From Spirochaetaceae bacterium (GTDB lineage Bacteria > Spirochaetota > Spirochaetia > Treponematales > Breznakiellaceae), in assembly GCA_031268255.1 (NCBI GenBank), contig JAIRXO010000123.1, positions 1 to 5,806 of the forward strand: 5,806 bases of DNA. The letters are read 5' to 3'. The notes beneath the pieces are model-generated. The model saw nothing but the letters and a program-made list of their open reading frames with translations, had not been told where the DNA came from and did not search any database. Shown here one piece after another: positions 1 to 5,806 of the stretch (positions are counted from its first letter, which is position 1; each line of letters opens with the position of its first letter). A program made the translations under genes and the position numbers.

Positions 1-2418
1 CACGCCGGATCTGATACGGACAGGGACCGGCTTTACTTTACCGGACGCCTTGAGGACGGCAGGTCCTTTGCCGCTGTGGAATCATCATGGAAACCTTCGT
101 TCCATATCAACAATGCTGATCTGGGCAAGGCCGGGGCGCTTCTTTCAGGTATACCCTATACGGTTCATGCTTCTCACCTGGAGTCTTTTTCCGGCAGGGA
201 AACACTTGCCCGCCTTGAGTTCTGTCATTACCGGGAACGCCGTAAGGCTTTTTCCATACTCGGCGATGCCGGGATTCCCAGTCCTGACGGATCAATGAAG
301 CCCGCCGAGGCTTTTCTCTCCGGCCTGGGTATACGGGGGCCTCTGGGCGTACAGGGCGAGTTCAGGCAGGGCCGCTCTGTGGATATGGTTTTTCCCCATC
401 CCCGTCTGACAGCTCTGGAAGAAGCCGCGCCTGTCCGTTTGAGGATTGATTCAATTGATATTGAAACAGATACAAAAAGCGGAGCCATACGGGCTATAGG
501 CTTTTCGATAAGTGATTCATCCTTTGAAAATTTAAAGAGCGCCGTTGCCGTCGTAGCGCCGCCTGATTTTTCCTTTCCGGGCGCAGGGACTGTAAGCGGC
601 GTCATGTTCCACTCTGATGAAAAATCCCTTCTTGAGGCTTTTATCGCCGGTATTCAACAGGCGGACCCTGACGTGCTTACCGGATGGAATTTTCTTGACT
701 TTGATTTTCCCCGCCTTGCGGAACGCTGCGGACGCCTGGGCGTTCCCTTTGTCCTGGGCCGTTCTTCCGAGAGCGCGAAATTTTTTGAACGCGGCGAAGG
801 CAAATCCGCGTCCGCCCTGGTGCCGGGCCGCCAGGTGATAGACGCCCTCAGGGTAACCCGTTCAGGCCCTGAGCGTTTTTCAGATTACCGGCTGGAAACT
901 GTCGCCCGTTCAGTGCTGGGCGAGGGCAAACTGGTGGCCCTTGACGGCAGGGAAAAGATAGACGAGCTTGATTCGCTTTACGCTTCCGATCCGGTTTCCT
1001 TTGGAAACTACTGTCTGAAGGACGCCGAACTGGTATTCGGTATTTTCAAGAAGACAGGGCTCTTCCGCCTTACCATGGAAAGATCCGCCCTTACCGGCGT
1101 GATGCTCGACAAAGCCTGGACCAGCGTGGTGAGTTTTGAACGAATCTACGGCATGGAACTCATGAAGCGTAACATAGCGCCTGATTTTCCTTCTGACGCT
1201 GCCGTGTCAGGGGCCGCGGGCGGAACCATACTGGAACCTGAGCCGGGCCTTTTCGCCAATGTGGCGGTTTTTGATTTCCGCAGCCTCTATCCTACCATCA
1301 TCAGGACCTTCAATATTGATCCCCTTTCCCATGCCCGTGCTTACGGAATTACCGGGCGGACCATTACCGCTCCCAACAGGGCAGTGTTTCTCAGAGATCC
1401 CGGCATACTGCCCTCGCTCATAGCCGGGTATTTCGCATCACGCGGCGACGCCCTGAAAAAGGGAGACGCCATTGCCGGCCATGTGTACAAAATTCTCATG
1501 AATAGTTTTTACGGCGTTCTTGGAACTTCGTCCTGCCGTTACGGACGTACCGAGCTGGCCGGAGCCATTACATCCTTCGCGCGTAAATGGCTGCTCCTCT
1601 CGCGGGACTGGTTTTCCCGCGAAGGATACCGGGTGCTTTACGGCGACACCGATTCTCTCTTTGTGGTAAGCGGCCTTTCCGACAGTTCATCCTATGATGA
1701 ATTCGGATCCCATTGCGCGGCTCTGGCGGAAAAGCTAAACCGCTTTCTCGGTCAAAGGATACATTCGGAATACGGTCTTGAGTCCTTTCTTGAACTGCGT
1801 TTTGAAAAAGCCTACCGGCGTTTTATGATTCCGCCGCTGCGTTCCAGGCGGGACGGGGATGCTCCCGGCGTTCTCAGGGGAAGGGCCAAGGGTTACGGCG
1901 GCCATCTTATAGCCAGAGACGGTACACTCAGCGTCGAGGTTAAGGGCATGGAAGCGGTCAGGCGGGACACCACGGAACTGGGGCGGCGCCTGCAGCTTGA
2001 ACTTTTGGAACTGGTTTTTTCAGGCGCCGGGGAGGACCTGTTTCTCAAGCATATACGCCATACTATCGCGGAACTCAGGGCGGGTGTCCTTGATATGGAC
2101 CTCGTCTACCGCAAACGCCTCTCAAGGCCGCCTGAGGATTATACCGCCTCAACGCCGCCCCAGGTAAAGGCCGCGCGGGCTCTCGGCTGGAAGGGCCGCC
2201 GGGGCACCGTCGAATACATCTGGACCACTTTGGGCGCCGAACCCGCCTCTGCCCGGAATTCCCCGATTGATTATGACCACTACATAGACACCCAGATACT
2301 TCCCGCCGCCGAATCCATCGCGTCAGTCATGGGCTGGACTAAACTGGCCGCCGGAGGGGGGAAGCGGCGCCGCAGAAGCGGCGATTTTGAAAGCGGCCAG
2401 ATGGAACTGGAGTGGTGA
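1..2418 (+). CDS. polB: DNA polymerase II (family B, 3'-5' exonuclease proofreading), 5'-partial
   Basis: Family B DNA-dependent DNA polymerase of the E. coli Pol II type, which restarts stalled forks and bypasses or repairs lesions. The frame is open from base 1, with 805 codons visible. By comparison with remembered E. coli Pol II (783 residues), only about 10-15 N-terminal residues are missing. The exonuclease sites are intact: Exo I DIET (457-468), Exo II with N at 688 and FD at 700-705, and Exo III with Y at 1009 and D at 1021. The polymerase sites are also intact: motif A with D at 1273 and SLYP (1282-1293), motif B KILMNSFYG (1489-1515), motif C YGDTDS (1639-1656), and KGME (1942-1953). 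The C-terminal blocks YRKRL and YIWTT also match Pol II. The tail is basic (KRRRR) and ends in QMELEW. Both active sites look functional. The GTG at 76 could serve as a start on paper, but the conserved N-terminal domain continues upstream of it. The gene lies upstream of a separately promoted metabolic pair and is probably unrelated to it. Confidence 0.95.
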   Translation, partial: HAGSDTDRDRLYFTGRLEDGRSFAAVESSWKPSFHINNADLGKAGALLSGIPYTVHASHLESFSGRETLARLEFCHYRERRKAFSILGDAGIPSPDGSMKPAEAFLSGLGIRGPLGVQGEFRQGRSVDMVFPHPRLTALEEAAPVRLRIDSIDIETDTKSGAIRAIGFSISDSSFENLKSAVAVVAPPDFSFPGAGTVSGVMFHSDEKSLLEAFIAGIQQADPDVLTGWNFLDFDFPRLAERCGRLGVPFVLGRSSESAKFFERGEGKSASALVPGRQVIDALRVTRSGPERFSDYRLETVARSVLGEGKLVALDGREKIDELDSLYASDPVSFGNYCLKDAELVFGIFKKTGLFRLTMERSALTGVMLDKAWTSVVSFERIYGMELMKRNIAPDFPSDAAVSGAAGGTILEPEPGLFANVAVFDFRSLYPTIIRTFNIDPLSHARAYGITGRTITAPNRAVFLRDPGILPSLIAGYFASRGDALKKGDAIAGHVYKILMNSFYGVLGTSSCRYGRTELAGAITSFARKWLLLSRDWFSREGYRVLYGDTDSLFVVSGLSDSSSYDEFGSHCAALAEKLNRFLGQRIHSEYGLESFLELRFEKAYRRFMIPPLRSRRDGDAPGVLRGRAKGYGGHLIARDGTLSVEVKGMEAVRRDTTELGRRLQLELLELVFSGAGEDLFLKHIRHTIAELRAGVLDMDLVYRKRLSRPPEDYTASTPPQVKAARALGWKGRRGTVEYIWTTLGAEPASARNSPIDYDHYIDTQILPAAESIASVMGWTKLAAGGGKRRRRSGDFESGQMELEW

Positions 2419-2443
2419 GGGGACCGCCTTTCCAAAGGACCTA

Positions 2444-2473
2444 TTGACATAACAATTTACTGTTCGTTATCAT
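2444..2473 (+). promoter_or_regulatory. Sigma-70-type promoter for the ADH/LarA-like operon
   Basis: A perfect -35 TTGACA (2444-2449) is followed after 18 bases by TATCAT (2468-2473), which matches five of six bases of the -10 consensus. Transcription would start near 2480 and give a leader of about 58 bases before the ADH start codon. The region changes abruptly from GC-rich coding DNA to about 20% GC. This promoter separates the operon from the polymerase gene. No convincing intrinsic terminator lies between them, so some read-through is possible. Confidence 0.7.
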
Positions 2474-2478
2474 ATAAC
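2466..2478. promoter_or_regulatory. Inverted repeat GTTAT-N3-ATAAC over the -10 box (operator candidate)
   Basis: GTTAT (2466-2470) and ATAAC (2474-2478) are perfect inverted arms around CAT and lie directly over the proposed -10 hexamer. A further ATAAC copy at 2449-2453 overlaps the last base of the -35 and faces the GTTAT arm across 12 bases. A dimeric regulator bound here would block RNA polymerase. The arms are short and the DNA is AT-rich, so chance is a real alternative. Confidence 0.35.
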
Positions 2479-2480
2479 TA

Positions 2481-2512
2481 CAATTTTATTAAATAAAATT
2501 CAATTTTGTTAA
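2481..2512. repeat. Direct repeat CAATTTT(A/G)TTAA, two copies spaced 20 bases
   Basis: CAATTTTATTAA (2481-2492) recurs as CAATTTTGTTAA (2501-2512) with one mismatch in 12. The 20-base period is about two turns of B-DNA, so proteins bound to both copies would sit on the same face. The first copy overlaps the left arm of the 19-bp palindrome. A short TTGT-N5-ACAA inverted repeat (2506-2518) overlaps the second copy. Together these suggest a multi-site operator in the leader region. Confidence 0.4.
2482..2500. promoter_or_regulatory. 19-bp perfect palindrome just downstream of the predicted transcription start
   Basis: Arms AATTTTATT (2482-2490) and AATAAAATT (2492-2500) are perfectly complementary around one central A. 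The element starts about two bases after the predicted transcription start, a usual place for a repressor operator. In RNA it could form only a weak A-U hairpin, so a DNA-binding role is more likely. The base composition raises the chance of accidental symmetry, but nine consecutive matched pairs is still notable. Confidence 0.45.
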
Positions 2513-2522
2513 TCACAACTAT

Positions 2523-2530
2523 AAGGAGGA
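2523..2530 (+). promoter_or_regulatory. Strong ribosome binding site for the ADH gene
   Basis: AAGGAGGA lies seven bases before the ATG at 2538. It is close to a perfect anti-16S match at good spacing and fixes this ATG as the start. It is the only strong Shine-Dalgarno sequence visible upstream of a complete gene start in the window. Confidence 0.85.
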
Positions 2531-2537
2531 TGAATCA

Positions 2538-3824
2538 ATGAACGCATTGTTTGAAAAAGCCCAGGAACTCTTATCGGCATGGAAAGGCCCGCCGTATACT
2601 TTCGGCAGGGGAGTGCTGCCCCGGATAGGTAAAATCGCGTCGGGCCTCGGCAAAAACGCCCTGGTTGTATGCAATACAACGTACATGAAGCCTGTGGCCG
2701 ATGCGGTAAGCAAAAGCCTTACGGAGGCGGGAGTGTCTCTCGCCGGGGGAGCCATAGCGCCTGACGCCGGGCCCAACGCCCCCAGAGAAGATGTTTATCG
2801 TATTGAGACCTATATTCTTCATTACAAACCGGACTGTATTATCGCCGTTGGCGGCGGATCGACCATTGACGCGTGCAAGGCGGCGAATTTTCTGGCAACC
2901 CTCGGCGGAGTGTATACCCCGGAAATAGACCGTTATTTTGGAACAAATTTGATTAGCGGTGAGCTGGAAAAATCAGGGAAGCATCTGTATCCGCTTATCG
3001 CGGTGCAGACTTCCGCCAGTTCGGGGGCTCACCTTACCAAGTATTCCAATGTTACCGATCCCGTGGCCGGGCAGAAAAAACTTGTGGTGGATAATGCCAT
3101 AACTCCGCCTTTCGCGCTTTTCGATTACGATCTTACCGCCTCCATGCCCATAGGGGTTACCATAGACGGCGCCCTGGATGCCATAGCCCACTGCTTTGAG
3201 GTGTTCGCCGGAATTCCCCAGGACAAATATGACCTTGCCGCCTCAATAGCGAAATGCGCCATTGAGTTGAGCGTACAGTACGCGCCAAGGGTCATCAAAA
3301 ACCCCAGCGATATGGAAGCCCGGGAAGCTATCGGGATGGCGACTGATCTGGGCGGCTATGCCATTATGGTTGGCGGGACTAACGGCGCCCATTTGACGAG
3401 CTTTTCCCTGGTTGACCTTGCCGGGCACGGAACAGCCTGCGGCATCATGAATCCCTATTACGCGGTATTTTTCGCCCCCGCAATCGAAAAGCAGCTGCAT
3501 CTTGTGGGGGATATTTTTAAGAAACACGGGTATATTTCCGCTGATCTTGACGGCCTCTCCGGCAGGGAACTGGGAGTCGCCGTTGCCCGGGGTATGGTTT
3601 CTTTCAGCAGGGCCATAGGCGCGCCCGCCACACTCGGCGAGCTTCCCAAATTCAACAAGGGCTATATAGCCAAGGCCCTGGAAGCGGCAAAGGATCCCCA
3701 GCTTGAGATGAAGCTGAAAAACATGCCCGTGGCGCTGACTTCTTCTTTGGTTGATGAATATATGGCGCCCATACTCAACGCGGCTGTACAGGGAGACTTT
3801 TCACTGATAAAATTACTGGCATGA
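2538..3824 (+). CDS. Iron-containing (group III) alcohol dehydrogenase family protein
   Basis: A 428-residue cytosolic NAD(P)-dependent oxidoreductase of the Fe-ADH / dehydroquinate-synthase-like fold. It would interconvert an alcohol or hydroxyacid with its carbonyl compound. The N-terminal nucleotide-binding half carries AVGGGSTIDACKA, with GGGS at residues 105-108. A TSASSGAHLTKYSNVTD block at 158-174 replaces the TTAGTGSE block of typical members. The C-terminal metal domain has D214 and H218 in LDAIAH, then H285 in NGAH and H297 in GHG, the likely divalent metal ligands. The familiar HxxxH pair is absent: residue 289 is Phe, and the H285-H297 spacing is 12 rather than 14. I recall this as a recognisable subfamily of anaerobe Fe-ADHs of uncharacterised substrate, so it should not be named as ethanol, butanol or propanediol dehydrogenase. 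Its stop codon overlaps the start of the LarA-like gene (ATGA), implying a shared mRNA and a linked metabolic role. There is no signal peptide and no membrane segment. Confidence 0.92.
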   Translation: MNALFEKAQELLSAWKGPPYTFGRGVLPRIGKIASGLGKNALVVCNTTYMKPVADAVSKSLTEAGVSLAGGAIAPDAGPNAPREDVYRIETYILHYKPDCIIAVGGGSTIDACKAANFLATLGGVYTPEIDRYFGTNLISGELEKSGKHLYPLIAVQTSASSGAHLTKYSNVTDPVAGQKKLVVDNAITPPFALFDYDLTASMPIGVTIDGALDAIAHCFEVFAGIPQDKYDLAASIAKCAIELSVQYAPRVIKNPSDMEAREAIGMATDLGGYAIMVGGTNGAHLTSFSLVDLAGHGTACGIMNPYYAVFFAPAIEKQLHLVGDIFKKHGYISADLDGLSGRELGVAVARGMVSFSRAIGAPATLGELPKFNKGYIAKALEAAKDPQLEMKLKNMPVALTSSLVDEYMAPILNAAVQGDFSLIKLLA

Positions 3825-5212
3825 TAAAAGTTCCTTTTCCCCTGGGAGGCGGGAATATAGAACTCTCTCTCCCGGATAACACGGATGTTTTCGGTATGAC
3901 GGCGCCTGAGCTTTTGCCCGACAGCGAAGACGCGATCAGATCTGCCCTGGAAAATCCCATAGCGTCCCCTCCCCTTGGGACTCTGGCAAGGGAAGCCCTT
4001 TCCCGTCCAAAGGGAGAAAGGCCCCTGGCGGTGATTCTTGTTTCTGACAATACCAGGCCGGTTCCCTATTCGGGAAAGGAAGGCATACTGCTGCCCATTG
4101 TCAAAACGCTTCTTAAGGAAGGATTTGCCGCCGGTGATATTGCGGTCATAGCGGCTAACGGAACGCACAGGCTTATGACTGATGCTGAACTGAGGGCCAT
4201 GCTGGATAACGAAATATGGACCCTCGGCGTCAGGGTTTTGAACCATGACTGCCGTGACGTGAAGGCGCTGCGTTTTCTCGGAACCACGTCCAGGGGCAGT
4301 GAGGTATACATAAACAGCCTCTATCTTGACGCTGATCTGAAAATAGCGACGGGCCTTGTGGAAAGCCACTTTATGGCGGGGTTTTCGGGCGGGCGTAAAT
4401 CCGTGTGCCCCGGCATCATAGGAGAGCGGAGTACCTTTGTATTCCACGGCGCGGAAATCATGGGGCATCCTGAAAGCAGGGACCTTAGGCTCGATGGAAA
4501 TCCCTGTCATGAGGAAGCCCTGGAAACAGCCCGCATGGCGGGCGTTGATTTTATTGTCAATGTAACGCTTGATCATTCGTTCCGCATAAGCGGCGTTTTT
4601 GCCGGCGATCTTGAAGAAGCCCACAGGGCCGCCGCGGAAAAAGTCAAAAGCTACGTTGGTATTCCGGCCAAAGGGTACTATGACATCGTTGTATCCCACG
4701 GCGGCTTTGTGGGGGTAAACCATTACCAGATAGCCAAGGCGGCTGTCGCTTCCCTGGGGCTGCTCAAAAAAGACGGATACCTGATTGTGGCCGGAAACAA
4801 TACCGACGCGGTCAACCGGCTGGGGTCTTTGCAATACCGCACCTGCCTCCAGCTTTTGCGCCAGAACGGCCCCGATGCCTTTGTAAGACTCATTAAATCG
4901 CCTGACTGGGTTTTCCTTCCCGACCAGTGGCAGGTCCAGATGTGGGCAAAACTTTTTGAACGTATTCCCCAGGATCATTTTTATTATTTTTCTCCCCAGC
5001 TTGATGAACGCCATTGGGAGGAACTCCCCGGCGTCAACGGCGGCCTCCTGCTTCCCGAAAACAAAAGAACACAGCCGCGCCTTGAAGATGTTCCTGAGTT
5101 TGTCTCTTTGGCCATAAACGCGGCAGCAGCCTCCTGTCCCGAAGAAGAACGCGCCTCCCTCCGCATTGCCTGGCTTTCTGACGGACCCTACGGGATACCC
5201 TATCAGGTGTAG
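3821..5212 (+). CDS. LarA-like nickel-dependent 2-hydroxyacid racemase/epimerase (DUF2088 family)
   Basis: A 463-residue cytosolic protein homologous to lactate racemase LarA, which uses the nickel-pincer (NPN) cofactor to move a hydride at C2 of hydroxyacids. Residues matching the known LarA active site are all present: D76 and R79 in SDNTRP, H116 in GTHR, H183 in ESHF, K193 in GGRKS (the cofactor-linked Lys), H209 in FHG (nickel ligand), Q303 and K306 in YQIAK, and W370 in PDQW. The H183-K193-H209 spacing is identical to LarA. It is about 40 residues longer than Lactobacillus LarA (about 424). The DGHGG-type loop is replaced by NNTDAVNRLG around 326-335, so the substrate may not be lactate. 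Characterised family members also act on malate, phenyllactate, hydroxyglutarate and gluconate. The start overlaps the ADH stop in ATGA. The nearest purine-rich stretch (GGGAGA, 3791-3796) is too far away, so translation is probably coupled. The cofactor-maturation genes larB, larC and larE are not in this window. Confidence 0.9.
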   Translation: MIKVPFPLGGGNIELSLPDNTDVFGMTAPELLPDSEDAIRSALENPIASPPLGTLAREALSRPKGERPLAVILVSDNTRPVPYSGKEGILLPIVKTLLKEGFAAGDIAVIAANGTHRLMTDAELRAMLDNEIWTLGVRVLNHDCRDVKALRFLGTTSRGSEVYINSLYLDADLKIATGLVESHFMAGFSGGRKSVCPGIIGERSTFVFHGAEIMGHPESRDLRLDGNPCHEEALETARMAGVDFIVNVTLDHSFRISGVFAGDLEEAHRAAAEKVKSYVGIPAKGYYDIVVSHGGFVGVNHYQIAKAAVASLGLLKKDGYLIVAGNNTDAVNRLGSLQYRTCLQLLRQNGPDAFVRLIKSPDWVFLPDQWQVQMWAKLFERIPQDHFYYFSPQLDERHWEELPGVNGGLLLPENKRTQPRLEDVPEFVSLAINAAAASCPEEERASLRIAWLSDGPYGIPYQV

Positions 5213-5218
5213 GTGTTA

Positions 5219-5248
5219 TTGATTATTCAATCTCAGTTGCGCCATACT
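5219..5248 (+). promoter_or_regulatory. Possible weak promoter for the PrpR_N regulator gene
   Basis: TTGATT (5219-5224) and CATACT (5243-5248), each four of six to consensus, are 18 bases apart. Initiation seven bases beyond the -10 would fall at the ATG itself (5255), giving a leaderless mRNA. Two perfect inverted repeats overlap it: ATTGA-TTAT-TCAAT (5218-5231) at the -35 and TGCGC-N8-GCGCA (5238-5242 / 5251-5255) framing the -10. The alternative is that the gene is simply read through from the operon upstream. Confidence 0.3.
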
Positions 5249-5254
5249 TAGCGC

Positions 5255-5806
5255 ATGAAACACGAAATACTCCTTATCGCCCCTTACGAACAAATGTATG
5301 CCTCGGCGATGCGTATTATCAGGGATCCCAAATACGGGACCGTGGACGCGGTGAGGGGGGATCTGGCCGAGGGCCTTGCCCTGGCGATAAACGGCGTCGA
5401 ATCCCACGCCAGGGTTATTATTTCCCGGGGAGGAACCTACCGTCTTATCAAGCAGGCCAATATAGGCATACCTGTTGTAGAGATTCGTTCCAGCCCCTTC
5501 GATCTTATTGAATCCCTTTCTCTGGCTATGGAAAGGGGCGGCCCTCTTGCCATAGTGGCCTATTCCAATATTATCAATAAATACGATGAAAAATTCCTAA
5601 AAAAGCTGATAAAAACAAAATTCACCATATTGAATCTCGCCGAGGGCGACGATGTAAAGAGCGTTATCGCGTCCTGCGCCGCGTTAGGCTATACGACCTT
5701 TCTTGGCGACGCGGTGGTAAAGAGCGTATGTGACGCCCTGGGCTATGCCTGCTATCTTCAGGAAAGCGGCAGTTCCGCCATACAGGCCGCCATCGACGAA
5801 GCCCTC
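5255..5806 (+). CDS. Transcriptional regulator with N-terminal PrpR_N sensor domain, 3'-partial
   Basis: The first 184 codons of a protein whose visible part is a PrpR_N-type sensor domain (propionate catabolism activator N-terminus, PF06506-like). This domain binds a small acid or acyl metabolite in sigma-54-dependent activators. Landmarks are IAPY at 8-11, VIISRGGT at 54-61, IPVVEI at 72-77, AIVAYSNI at 99-106, GDAVV at 151-155 and ESG at 170-172, in the order and spacing of the family. The AAA+ sigma-54 interaction domain and the Fis-type HTH expected afterwards lie beyond the window edge, so sigma-54 dependence is inferred. An in-frame TAG at 5249-5251 makes ATG 5255 the first possible start, and the next Met (5294) would cut into the conserved N-terminus. 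No Shine-Dalgarno sequence precedes it. It follows the LarA-like gene by 42 bases on the same strand and probably regulates the ADH/LarA pair. Homologous regulators control propionate or sugar-acid genes; the ligand here is unknown. Confidence 0.85.
   Translation, partial: MKHEILLIAPYEQMYASAMRIIRDPKYGTVDAVRGDLAEGLALAINGVESHARVIISRGGTYRLIKQANIGIPVVEIRSSPFDLIESLSLAMERGGPLAIVAYSNIINKYDEKFLKKLIKTKFTILNLAEGDDVKSVIASCAALGYTTFLGDAVVKSVCDALGYACYLQESGSSAIQAAIDEAL

Noticed and set aside
76..78. GTG as the true start of the polymerase
   Set aside because: The same frame is open to base 1 and encodes sequence that matches the Pol II N-terminal domain (YFTGRLEDGRSF), so the real start is beyond the left edge.
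228..605. Minus-strand open frame of 125 codons within the polymerase gene
   Set aside because: It overlaps the conserved polymerase coding region in antisense and shows no recognisable protein features.
2414..2427. GG-N10-GC spacing resembling a sigma-54 -24/-12 promoter
   Set aside because: Only the GG and GC dinucleotides match. The surrounding bases (TGGTGA and CCGCC) do not fit TGGCAC and TTGCA, and it overlaps the polymerase stop codon.
2427..2438. CCTTT-CC-AAAGG inverted repeat as a terminator after the polymerase gene
   Set aside because: The loop would be only two bases (or four with a four-pair stem), the stem is weak, and no T-run follows.
2506..2518. TTGTTAATCACAA as a Rex (NADH-sensing) operator
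   Set aside because: Rex sites are about 18 bases with longer arms of the TTGTTAA/TTAACAA type. Here only four bases per arm pair over 13 bases, so it is kept only as an unassigned repeat.
3662..5014. Long minus-strand open frame (450 codons) opposite the ADH end and the LarA-like gene
   Set aside because: It lies antisense to a gene with fully conserved LarA catalytic residues. Its translation shows no recognisable domain and is rich in Arg, Lys, Gly and Pro, as expected of an antisense shadow.
5216..5407. Short minus-strand open frame across the start of the regulator gene
   Set aside because: It is antisense to the conserved PrpR_N coding sequence and has no recognisable domain.

Overview
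The window (5806 bases) is a dense, all-plus-strand bacterial stretch holding four genes: the nearly complete 3' part of a family B DNA polymerase (Pol II type), an iron-containing alcohol dehydrogenase, a LarA-like nickel-dependent 2-hydroxyacid racemase/epimerase, and the first 184 codons of a regulator with a PrpR-type N-terminal sensor domain. I see no tRNA, rRNA, CRISPR array, insertion sequence or other mobile element.

Organism: coding DNA is moderately GC-rich and similar in style across all four genes, while the one real promoter region (about 2441-2520) is only about 20% GC. The metal-dependent ADH and nickel-cofactor racemase suit an anaerobic or fermentative bacterium. The protein style reminds me of gut-type spirochaetes (Treponema relatives), but this is a weak impression; no taxonomic marker gene is present.

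Layout: 1-2418 is DNA polymerase II, cut at its 5' end by the window edge. 2419-2537 is an AT-rich regulatory region with a good sigma-70-type promoter, several inverted and direct repeats that look like operators, and a strong ribosome binding site. 2538-3824 (ADH) and 3821-5212 (LarA-like) overlap by four bases and form a tight, translationally coupled pair. After a 42-base gap, 5255-5806 begins the PrpR_N regulator, which runs off the right edge.

How the genes may work together: the polymerase looks like an independent repair or translesion gene that merely lies upstream. The other three look like a small catabolic unit. The racemase/epimerase would invert or interconvert the C2 centre of a 2-hydroxyacid, the ADH-fold enzyme would oxidise or reduce a linked hydroxyl or carbonyl compound, and the PrpR-type regulator would sense a small acid or acyl metabolite and control the set. 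The substrate cannot be read from the sequence. No mechanism outside known families is evident; the most interesting points are this gene grouping, the divergent pockets of the two enzymes, the repeat-rich operator region, and the apparently leaderless start of the regulator.
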